64,000 nt of DNA from Kiloniella spongiae (GCF_001026905.1 NZ_LAQL01000009.1:124001-188000); one strand, 5' to 3'; counted from the stretch's first letter, positions 18,760 through 28,470 are shown. Translations and numbers: made by a program. The notes: a model not told the origin generated them from the letters alone.

Positions 18760-19782
18760 TTGAGACCAAAGAAGACATTGAGACCGAAAAAACCACTGAG
18801 AGCGCAGAAAACGAGCCGTGAAATCGGCGTTCTGATTTTTGATAACGCAAATCTTCTAGATATAAGCGGCCCCGTGCAAGCTTTTCATAGCGCCTTACCC
18901 CCAGAAAAGAATGCCAATAACACAGCACTCTACACACACCGTTTTCTCACGCTTGATGGTAATTCCATTCGCACCTCCTGCGGGATGGAAATTATCCCCC
19001 ACGGAAAAATCACAGACTTAAATCCGTGTTCAGATCTGTTAATCCCTGGGGGTGGTGGTGTTGACCTGCTTCTTGAGAATGAAACCCTACGTAATACGCT
19101 AACGATTTTCCACACCGATCACAAAGATCGTCGATTAATTTCAATCTGTTCCGGCGCTCTTATTCTGGCGGCTTCAGGCGTTTTGGATGGGCGGGAAGCC
19201 ACAACCCATTGGTCTCGCGAACAGATGGCAAAAGAACGCTTTCCCAAAGTGAACTGGCAACTCAACACCATCTATACAAAATCAGATCAGATTTATACAT
19301 CCGCAGGTGTTTCAACAGGCATTGATCTGGCAATGGCAATTATCGAGGAAGATCACGGCACCTCAAACTCACTCAATGTTGCTCAAGAACTCGTTGTTTA
19401 TCTCCGCAGAAATGGTGGACAGAAACAGTTTTCTGACCTTCTCGAAGCTCAAAAACGCCTTGAGCCGAAACTTCTACAACTTGTTGATAAAATTAGCTCT
19501 GACCTCAGCCGAAACTGGACATTATCCGAACTCTCCAAAGAGGCGAACATGACACCGCGCACCCTTGACCGCCGCTTCAATCAAGCTCTTGGCTCATCCC
19601 CTGTTCAGTTCGTCGAACTGACCCGCCTTAATCAGGCCAGAATCCTTCTTACCAAAGGTGTTTCAATGAAACAGGTCGCGAGTCTATGCGGCTTTGGTGA
19701 TCTTCAGAAAATGCGCAGAAGCTTTCACCGCAACCTCGGCATTACAACAACAGAGTACCTGCAGCACTTTGGCCCCTCTTGA
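18760..19782 (+). CDS. GlxA-family transcriptional regulator (DJ-1/PfpI plus AraC HTH)
   Basis: This 340-aa protein starts at TTG 18760, seven bases after AGGAG; no better start exists before the conserved region. Residues 21-195 form a DJ-1/PfpI-type domain with Cys130 in ISICSGALILAASG at the nucleophile elbow. Residues 240-335 carry the double AraC helix-turn-helix (WTLSELSKEANMTPRTLDRR, VSMKQVASLCGFGDLQKMRR). An unusual basic N-terminus holds a small repeat (LRPKKT, LRPKKP, LRAQKT). It probably regulates the divergent MFS gene and itself; the inducer is unknown. Confidence 0.9.
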   Translation: MRPKKTLRPKKPLRAQKTSREIGVLIFDNANLLDISGPVQAFHSALPPEKNANNTALYTHRFLTLDGNSIRTSCGMEIIPHGKITDLNPCSDLLIPGGGGVDLLLENETLRNTLTIFHTDHKDRRLISICSGALILAASGVLDGREATTHWSREQMAKERFPKVNWQLNTIYTKSDQIYTSAGVSTGIDLAMAIIEEDHGTSNSLNVAQELVVYLRRNGGQKQFSDLLEAQKRLEPKLLQLVDKISSDLSRNWTLSELSKEANMTPRTLDRRFNQALGSSPVQFVELTRLNQARILLTKGVSMKQVASLCGFGDLQKMRRSFHRNLGITTTEYLQHFGPS

Positions 19783-19837
19783 CCAAGCTATGAGTCCTGA
19801 GTGTCGGGTTTCATGTCTGCATCAATGTCAGACAGAT

Positions 19838-22375
19838 CTACGCTGCCTTTTTAGTTATGCGCCCTAAACTTCCATCAACTTCTAAAAACTCGCCATCTTC
19901 AACCCACTCCAGAGCACCGGGAATGTTAACCACAGTCGGCAACCCAAGTTCACGCGCAACAATAACACCATGAGACATAGCCCCTCCTATTTCCATAACA
20001 AGTGCGCCAGCCCTTAAGAAAAGCGGCGTCCAGGATGGATCTGTAAAGGGAGCAACCATAATATCGCCTTGCATCATGCCTTGTTCTTTATCGGGAGACG
20101 TCAGCACTCTGGCGGTACCTTGATACTGGCCGGGGAATGCCCCAAACCCCAATAATTCAGTTCCGGTCAATCGCTCAACAATCTGTTGAACAGGCTTTTG
20201 TCCAGGTTCTTCAGTATAAACATTTGCAACGGTTTCCTTAGCCCATTGATCATGCTTCAGGTTTCTCGACTCAATCAACTCACAGAGTCCTTTTCCACTC
20301 CATGTTCCTTCGACCAGGGCCGAAAACTCCTGAAAAGTAATCCAGCACAAATCATCAGCGGCTTGAATACGCCCCTCCAAAGCCATACGTCGCCCCTTTT
20401 CCATAACCAATCTTCGAGCTGGCTCCATTAGGGCAACAATCGCTGATTTGACGCGCTCTCGCAACGCCATACCCGCACGGGCCTGTTCCGCAGCGGCAAT
20501 CAATGCCTTGCGTTGCCGCACAGGTAAAGCATCCAACATCTGCTTGAGATCATGATCAACAGCAGATCGACCCGAAGGCTCTTTTTCCTGATTCATAAGG
20601 AATTTAATTTGCTCAAACAAAAAACGGGGCGCTTCGCTCCAACGCGGATAGCGCATGTCCAACTCTCCGACGCCACGGTGCCCATAAAGATCCAGGTAAT
20701 CCCGCAAAGCGGTTTCAAAAGCACTATCACCAACCTCGACAGGCAAATCCTTGCTTTCGAGTATATCCTTCGCCTTGGGGTCATTCCTTGCCACCTCAGA
20801 AATTGTACGCAGAGAAATAGCATGTTCAGCACTATCCATCTGCCCGCCCCCGCTCAAGAGAGCATAGGCAAGCTTCTGATATGCTTCAGATTTCAGTTTA
20901 CGAACCTGTTGTTCAAAGAGAAAAAGCTTAATACCGCAATAGTTGGCGCCCTTTGCGAAATCTGGCATAAAGGCTTCTGTGTCTGCCATCCAGCGCCACA
21001 GGCTATCGGTCAACTCCTCTTCGTTCCATTCCGTCAAATCGTGTTTACGGAAAGATCGAACTCTTGCAAAAATGGCCGCACTCGCGTTTTCCAGCTTCTT
21101 ATCCGCACCACTTATGAGCAACATAACCCTGATTCCACGCCAGATACGCTTTAATTTTACAAACAAACTTTCCTGTTCTGGTAAAGCGATAGCAGGTTGA
21201 TGGCCACCAAGATTTTTATTGGAATCATCTGGACTTTGACCATACCCATCATACCAAAGCCATTGCAATTCAGACAGATTGGCATAACACCGCCCCTTAA
21301 TACGCTTGATGGTATGAAGTCCTTTTGGGGTCTGGTATCCCGTGCAATTCGGGATCATGTGCAACATTTCAGGGATCGCTGATTCAATAACGCTCCAGCT
21401 CATCGGACAGGGGATTTCAGCAAGGACCTCCTTAAAGTTGGCATTGCTCCAGATAACGGGGTCAGACACAAGCTTCGGAAGTGTTAGATGCGGGAGGACT
21501 GTGACAGGACGCGCCTGCACAAAATACAAATCATCACCCTCAAAAACCCACTCTGTATCGTACGCGGTATCACCATCCCCCAAGGTCCAGTGAAGACGCG
21601 AAAGTTGATTAGCCAGGAATTCTAATTGGCCATTGTTTAAAGGACCATTTTCAACAGGAGAGGCACTCAAATCGTTCCGAAATATTTCATAGCGATATCC
21701 CTGTACCTGGCCATTAACCAATGCATCAGCCAATCCCGTGACAGCCTCGACAACCATGATATCGCGCCGTCCAGTAACCGGATCGGCAGTAAAAGCGACA
21801 CCCGCTTTGATTGGCGCTTTCGAGTGTTCCTTTCCGCCAACCATTTCACAGAGAGTAATGGCCATGGAAACACCAAGAATATCAAACCCCATATGCTGAC
21901 GGTAAGCCACTGCCGAAGGCGTCCACAAAGACGCAAAGCACTGTTTAACGGCCAAAATCAATTCATCAGTTCCTGTAACGGAAAGAACTGATTGATGCTG
22001 TCCAGCAAAGGATGCAGAAGCACCATCTTCTCCAACAGCAGACGAGCGCACGGCAAGATCAGCGTTCTGCAACTCATGTGCGGAAAGGCTTGCCTCTAGC
22101 TCTGAAATAAATGTTTTCGGCAACTCTGATGTAAGAAGAAGTTCATGTGTTTTCTCAATTAAAGAGAGATCATCCGGCTGCGATTTCAAATCCTTTAGCA
22201 AGCTTTCCGGCAAAGCTGCCTCAATCACCTCAAGATAAAGCGCATTCGTCAATGCCAGTGTTTTGGGAATTTTAAACCCATAGCGGTCAAGCCTTGCTAG
22301 CCCCCAGCTTTTGCCTCCAACACTATCAGCTCCACGGTCAAAGGCCTCTTCTATCGACAGAATAAAACGACTCAT
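19838..22375 (-). CDS. Rifampin-phosphotransferase-like / PEP-synthase-like dikinase
   Basis: This 845-aa protein has an N-terminal ATP-grasp-like PPDK domain (about 1-310) with K22 in GGKSWGL and R110 in LAVRSSAVGEDGASASFAGQ. A helical middle domain spans about 320-740, and a C-terminal swivelling phosphohistidine domain has H802 in GGAMSHGVIVARE. Order and size match rifampin phosphotransferase (Rph), which moves the beta-phosphate of ATP to rifamycins; K22 falls where Rph has it. The middle domain defines the acceptor and differs between relatives, so the substrate is unknown. The start overlaps the tetR stop by four bases. Confidence 0.82.
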   Translation of the reverse strand: MSRFILSIEEAFDRGADSVGGKSWGLARLDRYGFKIPKTLALTNALYLEVIEAALPESLLKDLKSQPDDLSLIEKTHELLLTSELPKTFISELEASLSAHELQNADLAVRSSAVGEDGASASFAGQHQSVLSVTGTDELILAVKQCFASLWTPSAVAYRQHMGFDILGVSMAITLCEMVGGKEHSKAPIKAGVAFTADPVTGRRDIMVVEAVTGLADALVNGQVQGYRYEIFRNDLSASPVENGPLNNGQLEFLANQLSRLHWTLGDGDTAYDTEWVFEGDDLYFVQARPVTVLPHLTLPKLVSDPVIWSNANFKEVLAEIPCPMSWSVIESAIPEMLHMIPNCTGYQTPKGLHTIKRIKGRCYANLSELQWLWYDGYGQSPDDSNKNLGGHQPAIALPEQESLFVKLKRIWRGIRVMLLISGADKKLENASAAIFARVRSFRKHDLTEWNEEELTDSLWRWMADTEAFMPDFAKGANYCGIKLFLFEQQVRKLKSEAYQKLAYALLSGGGQMDSAEHAISLRTISEVARNDPKAKDILESKDLPVEVGDSAFETALRDYLDLYGHRGVGELDMRYPRWSEAPRFLFEQIKFLMNQEKEPSGRSAVDHDLKQMLDALPVRQRKALIAAAEQARAGMALRERVKSAIVALMEPARRLVMEKGRRMALEGRIQAADDLCWITFQEFSALVEGTWSGKGLCELIESRNLKHDQWAKETVANVYTEEPGQKPVQQIVERLTGTELLGFGAFPGQYQGTARVLTSPDKEQGMMQGDIMVAPFTDPSWTPLFLRAGALVMEIGGAMSHGVIVARELGLPTVVNIPGALEWVEDGEFLEVDGSLGRITKKAA

Positions 22376-22959
22376 AACTTAACCCCCTCAAGAAAAAGCG
22401 ATGTTGACTGTTCAGCCCACAGAGAAAGATTTGCGGCCTCAGGCCGCACAAACCACATAAACAGCCCTTGATAAAGCATGCCAGTGAACATCAACGACAA
22501 ATTCATGGCCGGAATATCTTCGCGAATTTCACCCCTTTGCTGGCTCATCAAAAAAACTTCAGAAAGGAAATTGCGAAAAGATTCCGGACTATTGGGATCG
22601 GATGGCGCGGGCACACCACGTTCATCATAGGTACTACTTAAAACCGCTCGCCCTAACTTTGGATGTTGCTGGTTCCAGTCTGTAATTCCCTGTGCAATAT
22701 CCGTCAAAATCTCTGAAAGTGGCGCATCATTTGATAATCGTTCTCTCGCACGTAGCACCATTGGCTGCGCGGCGCGACGAGCCAGGGCATGGATAACTGC
22801 ATTCTTACTTGGGAAATTATAATAAAAGGTTCCTCGGGCAACACCGGACCTTTCAATAACCGCATCAACCGTAGCGACCTCGAAACTATCCTGATTCAAG
22901 ATGCTTTCCATAGCATCCATAATTAAATCACGGGATTTAGGGCGAGATGTTTTGATCAT
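22372..22959 (-). CDS. TetR-family transcriptional repressor
   Basis: This 195-aa protein has an N-terminal helix-turn-helix (AVIERSGVARGTFYYNFPSK, about residues 30-50). The C-terminal ligand-binding helices are unlike named subfamilies I can recall. It ends in an ATGA overlap with the Rph-like gene, so repressor and enzyme form one operon. A strong palindrome 11-56 nt before the start is the likely operator, giving autoregulation and induction of the enzyme by the ligand. Confidence 0.9.
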   Translation of the reverse strand: MIKTSRPKSRDLIMDAMESILNQDSFEVATVDAVIERSGVARGTFYYNFPSKNAVIHALARRAAQPMVLRARERLSNDAPLSEILTDIAQGITDWNQQHPKLGRAVLSSTYDERGVPAPSDPNSPESFRNFLSEVFLMSQQRGEIREDIPAMNLSLMFTGMLYQGLFMWFVRPEAANLSLWAEQSTSLFLEGVKL

Positions 22960-22969
22960 AAGCGCTACT

Positions 22970-23015
22970 CTATTTTTAGACTATAGTCTAAATTTGTACG
23001 TTAGTCTAAAAATAG
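22970..23015. promoter_or_regulatory. Probable TetR operator: nested palindromes
   Basis: The 18-bp perfect palindrome TTTAGACTATAGTCTAAA lies at 22975-22992. A second arm, GTCTAAAAATAG (23004-23015), is the exact inverse of CTATTTTTAGAC (22970-22981). Three GTCTAAA/TTTAGAC half-sites therefore lie just upstream of tetR, which suits two overlapping repressor dimers. Confidence 0.8.
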
Positions 23016-23082
23016 TCAAGCCTTATGATGAACTTTCACCCCTCCCAAGGAACGATAAGAAAATCCGAAAACGAATTTCCGG

Positions 23083-23169
23083 CACCAGTAATCATAAAAA
23101 AAGGGCTTGGAAATAAATTTCCAAGCACCAGTAATCATAAAAAAAAGGGCTTGGAAATAAATTTCCAAG
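23083..23169 (-). repeat. Tandemly duplicated terminator downstream of asd
   Basis: Two near-identical units, 23083-23125 (43 nt) and 23126-23169 (44 nt), differ by one A. Each holds a hairpin whose minus-strand RNA ends in seven or eight U. The unit next to asd has the full stem GGGCTTGGAAAT / ATTTCCAAGCCC; the second copy keeps the inner ten base pairs. A third partial match (GGCACCAGTAATCAT) flanks the left copy. Confidence 0.9.
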
Positions 23170-23211
23170 CCCGGCAAGTACGACAGAGGAGGTATTAAGA
23201 AATACCTCAGC

Positions 23212-24228
23212 TTAGCTGAGATGATCCTTAATAAGCAGTTCAGCAATTTGAACTGCGTTAAGGGCCGCGCCCTTACGTAGGTTGTCAGCAACAACCCACA
23301 AACTCAGACCATTATCAACGGTTGGATCAACACGGATACGGCTTACAAAAGTAGCATCTTCGCCCTGGGCTTCATGCGGTGTCACATAACCTTCGTCCTG
23401 ACGATAATCGATAACAGTAATACCTGGTGTATCTTTCAGTGCTTCACGAGCCTGCTCGACGGTTACTTCTTTTTCAAACTCAATGGAAACAGCTTCAGAA
23501 TGACCGATGAAAACAGGGACACGCACACAAGTTGCAGTCACTTTGATTTTTGAATCGAGAATCTTCTTGGTCTCGACCATCATCTTCCACTCTTCTTTAG
23601 TGTACCCATCTTCCATGAAGGTATCGATATGTGGAATGACGTTAAAAGCAATCTGCTTCGTGAAGCATTCTTTCTTGATTGGATCATTCACAAAGATGCC
23701 ACGTGTCTGGTTAAACAGCTCATCCATGGCATCCTTACCAGAACCAGATACTGCCTGATAAGTTGAAACAACAACGCGCTTGATCAACCCAAGTTCATGC
23801 AACGGCTTTAGAACGTGAACCATCTGAATGGTAGAGCAGTTCGGGTTGGCGATGATATTGCGTTTTTTATAGCCAGCCAAAGCTTCCGGATTAACTTCCG
23901 GCACGATCAAAGGCACATCCGGATCCATACGGAAGTGGGATGTATTGTCGATAACAACAGCGCCAGCCGCAGCAGCTTTTGGTGAATATTCCGCAGAGAC
24001 CGCGCCGCCAGGTGATGACAGCACAATGTCGATACCGTTGAAATCAAAATTAGCAAGGTTTTGAACTGTCAGCTCACCCTCTTCACCAAAAGAAACCTGG
24101 GTACCCGCTGAACGGCTGGAAGCAAGCACAGTGATATCATTAATATCAAACCCACGCTCAGACAAAGTTGTTAGAACTTCACGACCTACGGCGCCTGTTG
24201 CGCCCATTACTGCAATCTTGTGACCCAT
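23212..24228 (-). CDS. asd: Aspartate-semialdehyde dehydrogenase
   Basis: This 338-aa protein has the NADP-binding GATGAVG at 10-15 and the catalytic Cys131 in ANPNCSTIQM. The substrate-binding segments are SGSGKDAMDELFNQTRG and CVRVPVFIGHSEAV. It reduces aspartyl phosphate to aspartate semialdehyde, the branch point to lysine/diaminopimelate, threonine and methionine. It is a single gene followed by a duplicated terminator and preceded by a terminator belonging to the leuB side, so it has its own promoter near 24240-24320. Confidence 0.97.
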   Translation of the reverse strand: MGHKIAVMGATGAVGREVLTTLSERGFDINDITVLASSRSAGTQVSFGEEGELTVQNLANFDFNGIDIVLSSPGGAVSAEYSPKAAAAGAVVIDNTSHFRMDPDVPLIVPEVNPEALAGYKKRNIIANPNCSTIQMVHVLKPLHELGLIKRVVVSTYQAVSGSGKDAMDELFNQTRGIFVNDPIKKECFTKQIAFNVIPHIDTFMEDGYTKEEWKMMVETKKILDSKIKVTATCVRVPVFIGHSEAVSIEFEKEVTVEQAREALKDTPGITVIDYRQDEGYVTPHEAQGEDATFVSRIRVDPTVDNGLSLWVVADNLRKGAALNAVQIAELLIKDHLS

Positions 24229-24325
24229 GGCTTTAGCCTATGCTCTTTCATTTACTGGTCCAAAGGACCGTTACAAAAACCTTCTCATCCTCACCACTTC
24301 AAAAGTGGCAACAGAAGCCCTAAAG

Positions 24326-24359
24326 AAAAAGGGCCGCCCCTCAATGGGACGGCCCTTTT
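24326..24359 (-). terminator. Rho-independent terminator, both strands
   Basis: A GC-rich stem (GGGCCGCCCC at 24331-24340 with GGGACGGCCC at 24346-24355) is flanked by A5 on the left and T4 on the right. It ends transcription coming from leuB and the small frame at 24384-24545. Confidence 0.88.
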
Positions 24360-24383
24360 ATTAGCCTTTATTCCCGAGAGGGT

Positions 24384-24545
24384 TTACCTACTGCCGCCCA
24401 TCTTAACCTTCATGGTTTTGACAGGCGTGGTGGTAATCATGGTCCATGTAGTTGTTACAACTGGACGCGCAGCAGCGAACGCACGACGAAGAGACTTCGA
24501 AGTGTGTGCAGCGCGCGGGGCCATATGTGCAACGTTATTAAACAT
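24384..24545 (-). CDS. Possible small basic protein, 53 aa
   Basis: An ATG at 24545 opens a 53-codon frame rich in Arg, Thr and Val (starting MFNNVAHMAPRAAH and ending KTMKVKMGGSR), closed by TAA just before a strong terminator. No clear Shine-Dalgarno precedes it. It is not recognised. The terminator shows the region is transcribed, so it could be a real small protein, a leader or part of a small RNA. It lies 132 nt after leuB on the same strand. Confidence 0.4.
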   Translation of the reverse strand: MFNNVAHMAPRAAHTSKSLRRAFAAARPVVTTTWTMITTTPVKTMKVKMGGSR

Positions 24546-24677
24546 AAACTCTATTCCACTCGGGATTTAACTCGGGCGTAAACGTAATCAGCTTTATCTC
24601 ATCGGTCAACAATGAAATTTTGGATTCTCTTGTTTGTACAACCAGAAACCCCTCAAACAAATTCACACCCGATTAAC

Positions 24678-25790
24678 TTAAGCAGCCTGTTCGTCCAAAG
24701 CGCGAAGGAGAGCATCGCCCATACCTTCGGTTGAAACGATTTCACAGCCAGCAGCCATAATGTCGCCAGTACGCTTACCCGATGCTAGAACCTTGTTCAC
24801 AGCATTTTCGATCAGATCGGCTTCATCCCCCATATCGAAAGAATAACGCAGGTTCATGGCAAAAGAGAGAATAGTTGCCAATGGGTTGGCTTTGTTTTCA
24901 CCAGCAATATCCGGTGCTGAACCGTGTACAGGCTCGTACATTGCTTTGCGACGTCCGGTTTCATCGGTCGCACCCAAAGATGCGGATGGCAACATACCAA
25001 GAGATCCGGTCAACATTGCCGCAGTATCAGAAAGCATGTCACCAAAAAGGTTATCGGTCAGAATAACATCGAACTGTTTTGGTGTGCGCACCAACTGCAT
25101 AGAACAGTTATCAGCATACATGTGAGACAGTTCAACATCGTCAAAACCTTCACCATGTAGCTTGGTTACTTCTTCACGCCATAACAGGCCAGATTCCATC
25201 ACATTGGCTTTTTCAACTGAACAAACCCGGCTGTCGCGTTTGCGCGCGAGATCGAAAGCAACCTCTGCAACACGGCGAATCTCAGATGTTGTGTAAACCT
25301 GCGTGTTGATACCGCGACGCTCACCATTGCCTAGATCTTCGATACCCCGTGGTTCGCCAAAGTAAACACCACCAGTAAGTTCGCGTACAATCATGATATC
25401 CAGACCTGAAACCAGTTCTGGCTTCAGGGATGAAGAATCAACCAAAGCATCAAAACAAAGTGCCGGGCGCAGGTTGGCAAAGAGTTCCATTTCCTTACGA
25501 AGACGTAAAAGACCACGCTCTGGCTTAATAGAAAAATCAAGATTATCCCACTGTGGACCACCCACAGCACCAAGTAACACGGCATCGGCTTCCATTGCCT
25601 TGTCCATTGTTTCGTCAGCCAGAGGAACACCGTGTTTGTCAATCGCAGAGCCACCGACCAGATCTTCGTCGATATCAAAGGTCACTGCGCGACGCTTGTC
25701 CATCCAATCCACAACGCGACGTACTTCGCGCATAACTTCAGGACCGATTCCATCCCCGGGGAGAATCAATAGATTTTTATTAGATGCCAT
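24678..25790 (-). CDS. leuB: 3-isopropylmalate dehydrogenase
   Basis: This 370-aa protein begins [20 protein letters not shown], with the family's GDGIGPE start. Substrate arginines lie in [16 protein letters not shown], then [11 protein letters not shown], and the metal and cofactor segment is [19 protein letters not shown]. It oxidatively decarboxylates 3-isopropylmalate in leucine synthesis. It is separated from leuD by 141 nt that contain a terminator, so it may have its own promoter or depend on read-through. Confidence 0.97.
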   Translation of the reverse strand: MASNKNLLILPGDGIGPEVMREVRRVVDWMDKRRAVTFDIDEDLVGGSAIDKHGVPLADETMDKAMEADAVLLGAVGGPQWDNLDFSIKPERGLLRLRKEMELFANLRPALCFDALVDSSSLKPELVSGLDIMIVRELTGGVYFGEPRGIEDLGNGERRGINTQVYTTSEIRRVAEVAFDLARKRDSRVCSVEKANVMESGLLWREEVTKLHGEGFDDVELSHMYADNCSMQLVRTPKQFDVILTDNLFGDMLSDTAAMLTGSLGMLPSASLGATDETGRRKAMYEPVHGSAPDIAGENKANPLATILSFAMNLRYSFDMGDEADLIENAVNKVLASGKRTGDIMAAGCEIVSTEGMGDALLRALDEQAA

Positions 25791-25895
25791 GTTTCTTCTT
25801 CCGAATTTTTACAAAGAGAAGACTGGCGATTGCCAGTCTTTCTATAACCACAGGCTCTTGAGGTAATCTCAATAATACCCCAGGGCCTCTTCACA

Positions 25896-25926
25896 AAAAA
25901 ATGAGGGTCATAACCGACCCTCATCA
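25896..25926 (-). terminator. Rho-independent terminator after leuD
   Basis: Minus-strand GAGGGTCGG and a matching GACCCTC pair around a short loop, followed by TTTTTTT. It lies just after the leuD stop. A second hairpin (AGACTGGC/GCCAGTCT, near 25822-25841) stands between it and leuB but has a weak U tract. Confidence 0.8.
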
Positions 25927-25931
25927 AATTC

Positions 25932-26534
25932 TTACAGCCAAGGTTGCGTCGCTTTACGCTTGTTCTCGAACGTATCAATATGCGCAGACTTTTCAAAAGT
26001 CAGGCCAATATCATCCAGACCGTTCAGCAAACAATGTTTGCGATGGGCATCAACTTCAAAGCTGATTGTGCCGCCATCCGGGCCTTTGATTTCCTGCGTT
26101 TCCAAATCAACAGAAACAACAGCATTGGAACCGCGTTTGGCATCATCCATTAGCTTGTCCACATCTTCCTGTGGCAAAGCGATTGGCAGGATACCGTTCT
26201 TGAAACAGTTATTATAGAAAATATCCGCAAAGCTTGGCGCGATAACGCAGCGAATACCCTGATCCAACAGTGCCCACGGTGCGTGTTCACGGGACGAACC
26301 ACAGCCGAAGTTGTCGCCAGTCACCAGAATTTGCGCCTCTTTATAGGCAGGCTCATCCAGAACGAAATCAACGGGATTGCCGTCTTCATCCGTACGTAGC
26401 TCATAGAACAAACCGGCTTTCAGGCCTGTGCGCTTCACAGTTTTCAAAAACTGCTTTGGAATAATCATATCCGTGTCGATGTTCACCAATGGCAAGGGAG
26501 CCGCCACAGAGGTGAGTGATGTAAACTTATCCAT
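25932..26534 (-). CDS. leuD: 3-isopropylmalate dehydratase small subunit
   Basis: This 200-aa protein has the LeuD swivel-domain signatures: [15 protein letters not shown] near the start, [17 protein letters not shown] in the middle and [17 protein letters not shown]. With LeuC it isomerises 2- to 3-isopropylmalate. It follows leuC on the same strand after 17 nt. Confidence 0.97.
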   Translation of the reverse strand: MDKFTSLTSVAAPLPLVNIDTDMIIPKQFLKTVKRTGLKAGLFYELRTDEDGNPVDFVLDEPAYKEAQILVTGDNFGCGSSREHAPWALLDQGIRCVIAPSFADIFYNNCFKNGILPIALPQEDVDKLMDDAKRGSNAVVSVDLETQEIKGPDGGTISFEVDAHRKHCLLNGLDDIGLTFEKSAHIDTFENKRKATQPWL

Positions 26535-26551
26535 TCTCTGTAATCCTTTGC

Positions 26552-27958
26552 TTAATCGTATTTACGAACATCGTCGAAATGACCAGCGATCGCAGCAACA
26601 GCCGCCATTGCCGGGCTTACCAGATGCGTACGACCGCCCCGGCCCTGACGGCCTTCGAAGTTACGGTTTGATGTGGACGCACAACGTTCGCCTGGTGACA
26701 GACGGTCAGCATTCATCGCCAAACACATGGAACAACCGGGTTCACGCCAGTCAAAACCAGCTTCAGTAAAGATCGCATCCAGACCTTCTTCTTCCGCCTG
26801 AATTTTAACCAGACCAGATCCGGGAACAATCATGGCATAAACACTGTCGGAAACCTTACGGCCTTTTGCGATACGTGCCACTTCGCGTAAGTCTTCGATA
26901 CGACCATTGGTACAAGACCCGATAAAGACTTTATCAATGGCAATATCCTTGATCGCCTGACCAGCTTTGAGATCCATATACTCAAGGGACCGCTCAATTG
27001 CAGATTTTTTGTTTTCATCACGTCCATCAGATGGCGCAGGAACAACAGCTGAAATGCCAACAACGTCTTCCGGCGATGTGCCCCAGGTAACCTGAGGTTC
27101 AATATCTGCGGCCTTGATGATAACTTCCTTGTCATAGGTCGCGCCTTCGTCAGAAGGTAGCGTTTTCCAATATTCAACAGCCTGTTCCCAGTTACCCGCT
27201 TTCGGGGCCATCGGGCGACCTTTGATATATTCGAATGTTGTTTCATCAGGGGCAATCAGACCCGCACGGGCGCCAGCCTCGATTGACATGTTACAGATCG
27301 TCATACGGCCTTCCATAGAAAGCTTACGCATAGCTTCACCAGCATACTCGATCACATAACCTGTGCCACCCGCAGTACCAAGAACACCAATGATGTGCAA
27401 CACCATGTCCTTCGCGGTAACGCCCGGAAGCAAATCACCTTCAACAGTGATACGCATTGTCTTAGCAGGCTTCTGGATCAGTGTTTGCGTCGCCAGAACA
27501 TGCTCAACTTCGGAAGTTCCGATACCAAAGGCAAGAGAGCCGAATGCACCGTGCGTCGCCGTGTGGCTATCACCACAAACAATCGTCATTCCCGGTAGGG
27601 TAAAGCCCTGCTCTGGGCCGATGATGTGTACAACGCCCTGACGAACATCATCCATACCAAAAAGCTGCACGCCAAACTCTTCACAGTTACTGGAAAGCGT
27701 TTCAACCTGAATGCGGCTTTCTTCGTCAGCGATTCCCTGTGCACGACCAGACGTCGGTACGTTGTGGTCGGGAACAGCAAGTGTGTTTTCCGGGCAGCGG
27801 ACTTTACGGCCAGCCATACGAAGTCCTTCAAACGCCTGCGGGCTTGTGACTTCGTGTACCAGATGGCGATCAATATAAAGCAAACAGGTGCCGTCTTCTT
27901 GACGGTCAACCAGATGGCTATCCCAAATCTTTTCGAAAAGGGTACGCGGGTTACTCAT
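26552..27958 (-). CDS. leuC: 3-isopropylmalate dehydratase large subunit
   Basis: This 468-aa protein is aconitase-like. The 4Fe-4S cysteines are C349 ([13 protein letters not shown]), C409 and C412 ([10 protein letters not shown]), spaced as in E. coli LeuC. Other family segments are VPDHNVPTS and [20 protein letters not shown]. It is the first gene of leuCD. A long leader upstream carries a possible leucine-rich leader peptide at 28044-28088. Confidence 0.97.
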   Translation of the reverse strand: MSNPRTLFEKIWDSHLVDRQEDGTCLLYIDRHLVHEVTSPQAFEGLRMAGRKVRCPENTLAVPDHNVPTSGRAQGIADEESRIQVETLSSNCEEFGVQLFGMDDVRQGVVHIIGPEQGFTLPGMTIVCGDSHTATHGAFGSLAFGIGTSEVEHVLATQTLIQKPAKTMRITVEGDLLPGVTAKDMVLHIIGVLGTAGGTGYVIEYAGEAMRKLSMEGRMTICNMSIEAGARAGLIAPDETTFEYIKGRPMAPKAGNWEQAVEYWKTLPSDEGATYDKEVIIKAADIEPQVTWGTSPEDVVGISAVVPAPSDGRDENKKSAIERSLEYMDLKAGQAIKDIAIDKVFIGSCTNGRIEDLREVARIAKGRKVSDSVYAMIVPGSGLVKIQAEEEGLDAIFTEAGFDWREPGCSMCLAMNADRLSPGERCASTSNRNFEGRQGRGGRTHLVSPAMAAVAAIAGHFDDVRKYD

Positions 27959-28470
27959 CCTAACATCGTCCTCGTATATTTAACTGCGTATTTTTTGGGC
28001 GGCCATTCCCGCCTAAACAGGTTCTGTCAACGAGGCTGAACCTCTAACAGCGGCCAAGCAGTCTTCTTACTAGTTTCGCGCGGAGCATAGCGCTTCCGCA
28101 GTGCGGCGAAAAGTCCTTTAGAACGATTGAATCTGTTTTTATGACGATTCTATAAGAAAATTTCACTTTTGGACTGCAAATCACATACTTTATACAGAAC
28201 GAAATTGTTCAACTTTCAAAAAATTGCTGTTTTTATGCCCTATTCCCCTCACGGGAAAAGTGAGTTCTCTGTGAGGAAAAATTGGAGCAAGAACATATAA
28301 TTACCCGATATTCTCACGATCATTGACCATTTATGCCACAGGATTGTTACTGGACGAACACTCACCAAATGGCCTCAGTCTGCCCATAATAAGTACATAA
28401 GTTCATGACAGTGTGTTTTCAAACCAAGTTTACACTTAGGCTTTTAGGCAAAAAATGGGAGTTCATTTAT
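27959..28470. other. 512-bp region between leuC and the DUF547 gene
   Basis: It is a divergent intergenic region. The leuC-proximal part holds a candidate leader peptide and hairpins: GGCGG/CCGCC at about 27998-28013, and AGGTTC/GAACCT at about 28019-28042. The rest is AT-rich and should hold both promoters. I see no other gene. Confidence 0.6.
28044..28088 (-). CDS. Candidate leucine leader peptide upstream of leuC
   Basis: A 14-codon frame reads MLRAKLVRRLLGRC, with four leucines including an adjacent pair. It starts at ATG 28088, about seven bases after GGAAG, and ends 86 nt before leuC. Hairpins follow between it and leuC, which suits ribosome-stalling control of leuCD. No hairpin with a U tract is present on this strand, so a classical attenuator is not shown. 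Confidence 0.4.
   Translation of the reverse strand: MLRAKLVRRLLGRC

Noticed and set aside
24220-24570. Plus-strand open frame between asd and leuB
   Set aside because: It runs through the bidirectional terminator and the asd start region, has no ribosome site and an odd composition; the minus-strand small frame fits the terminator better.
27996-28013. GGCGG/CCGCC hairpin upstream of leuC as an attenuator terminator
   Set aside because: On the leuC strand the stem is followed by CAAAAAA, not a U run, so it is not an intrinsic terminator.
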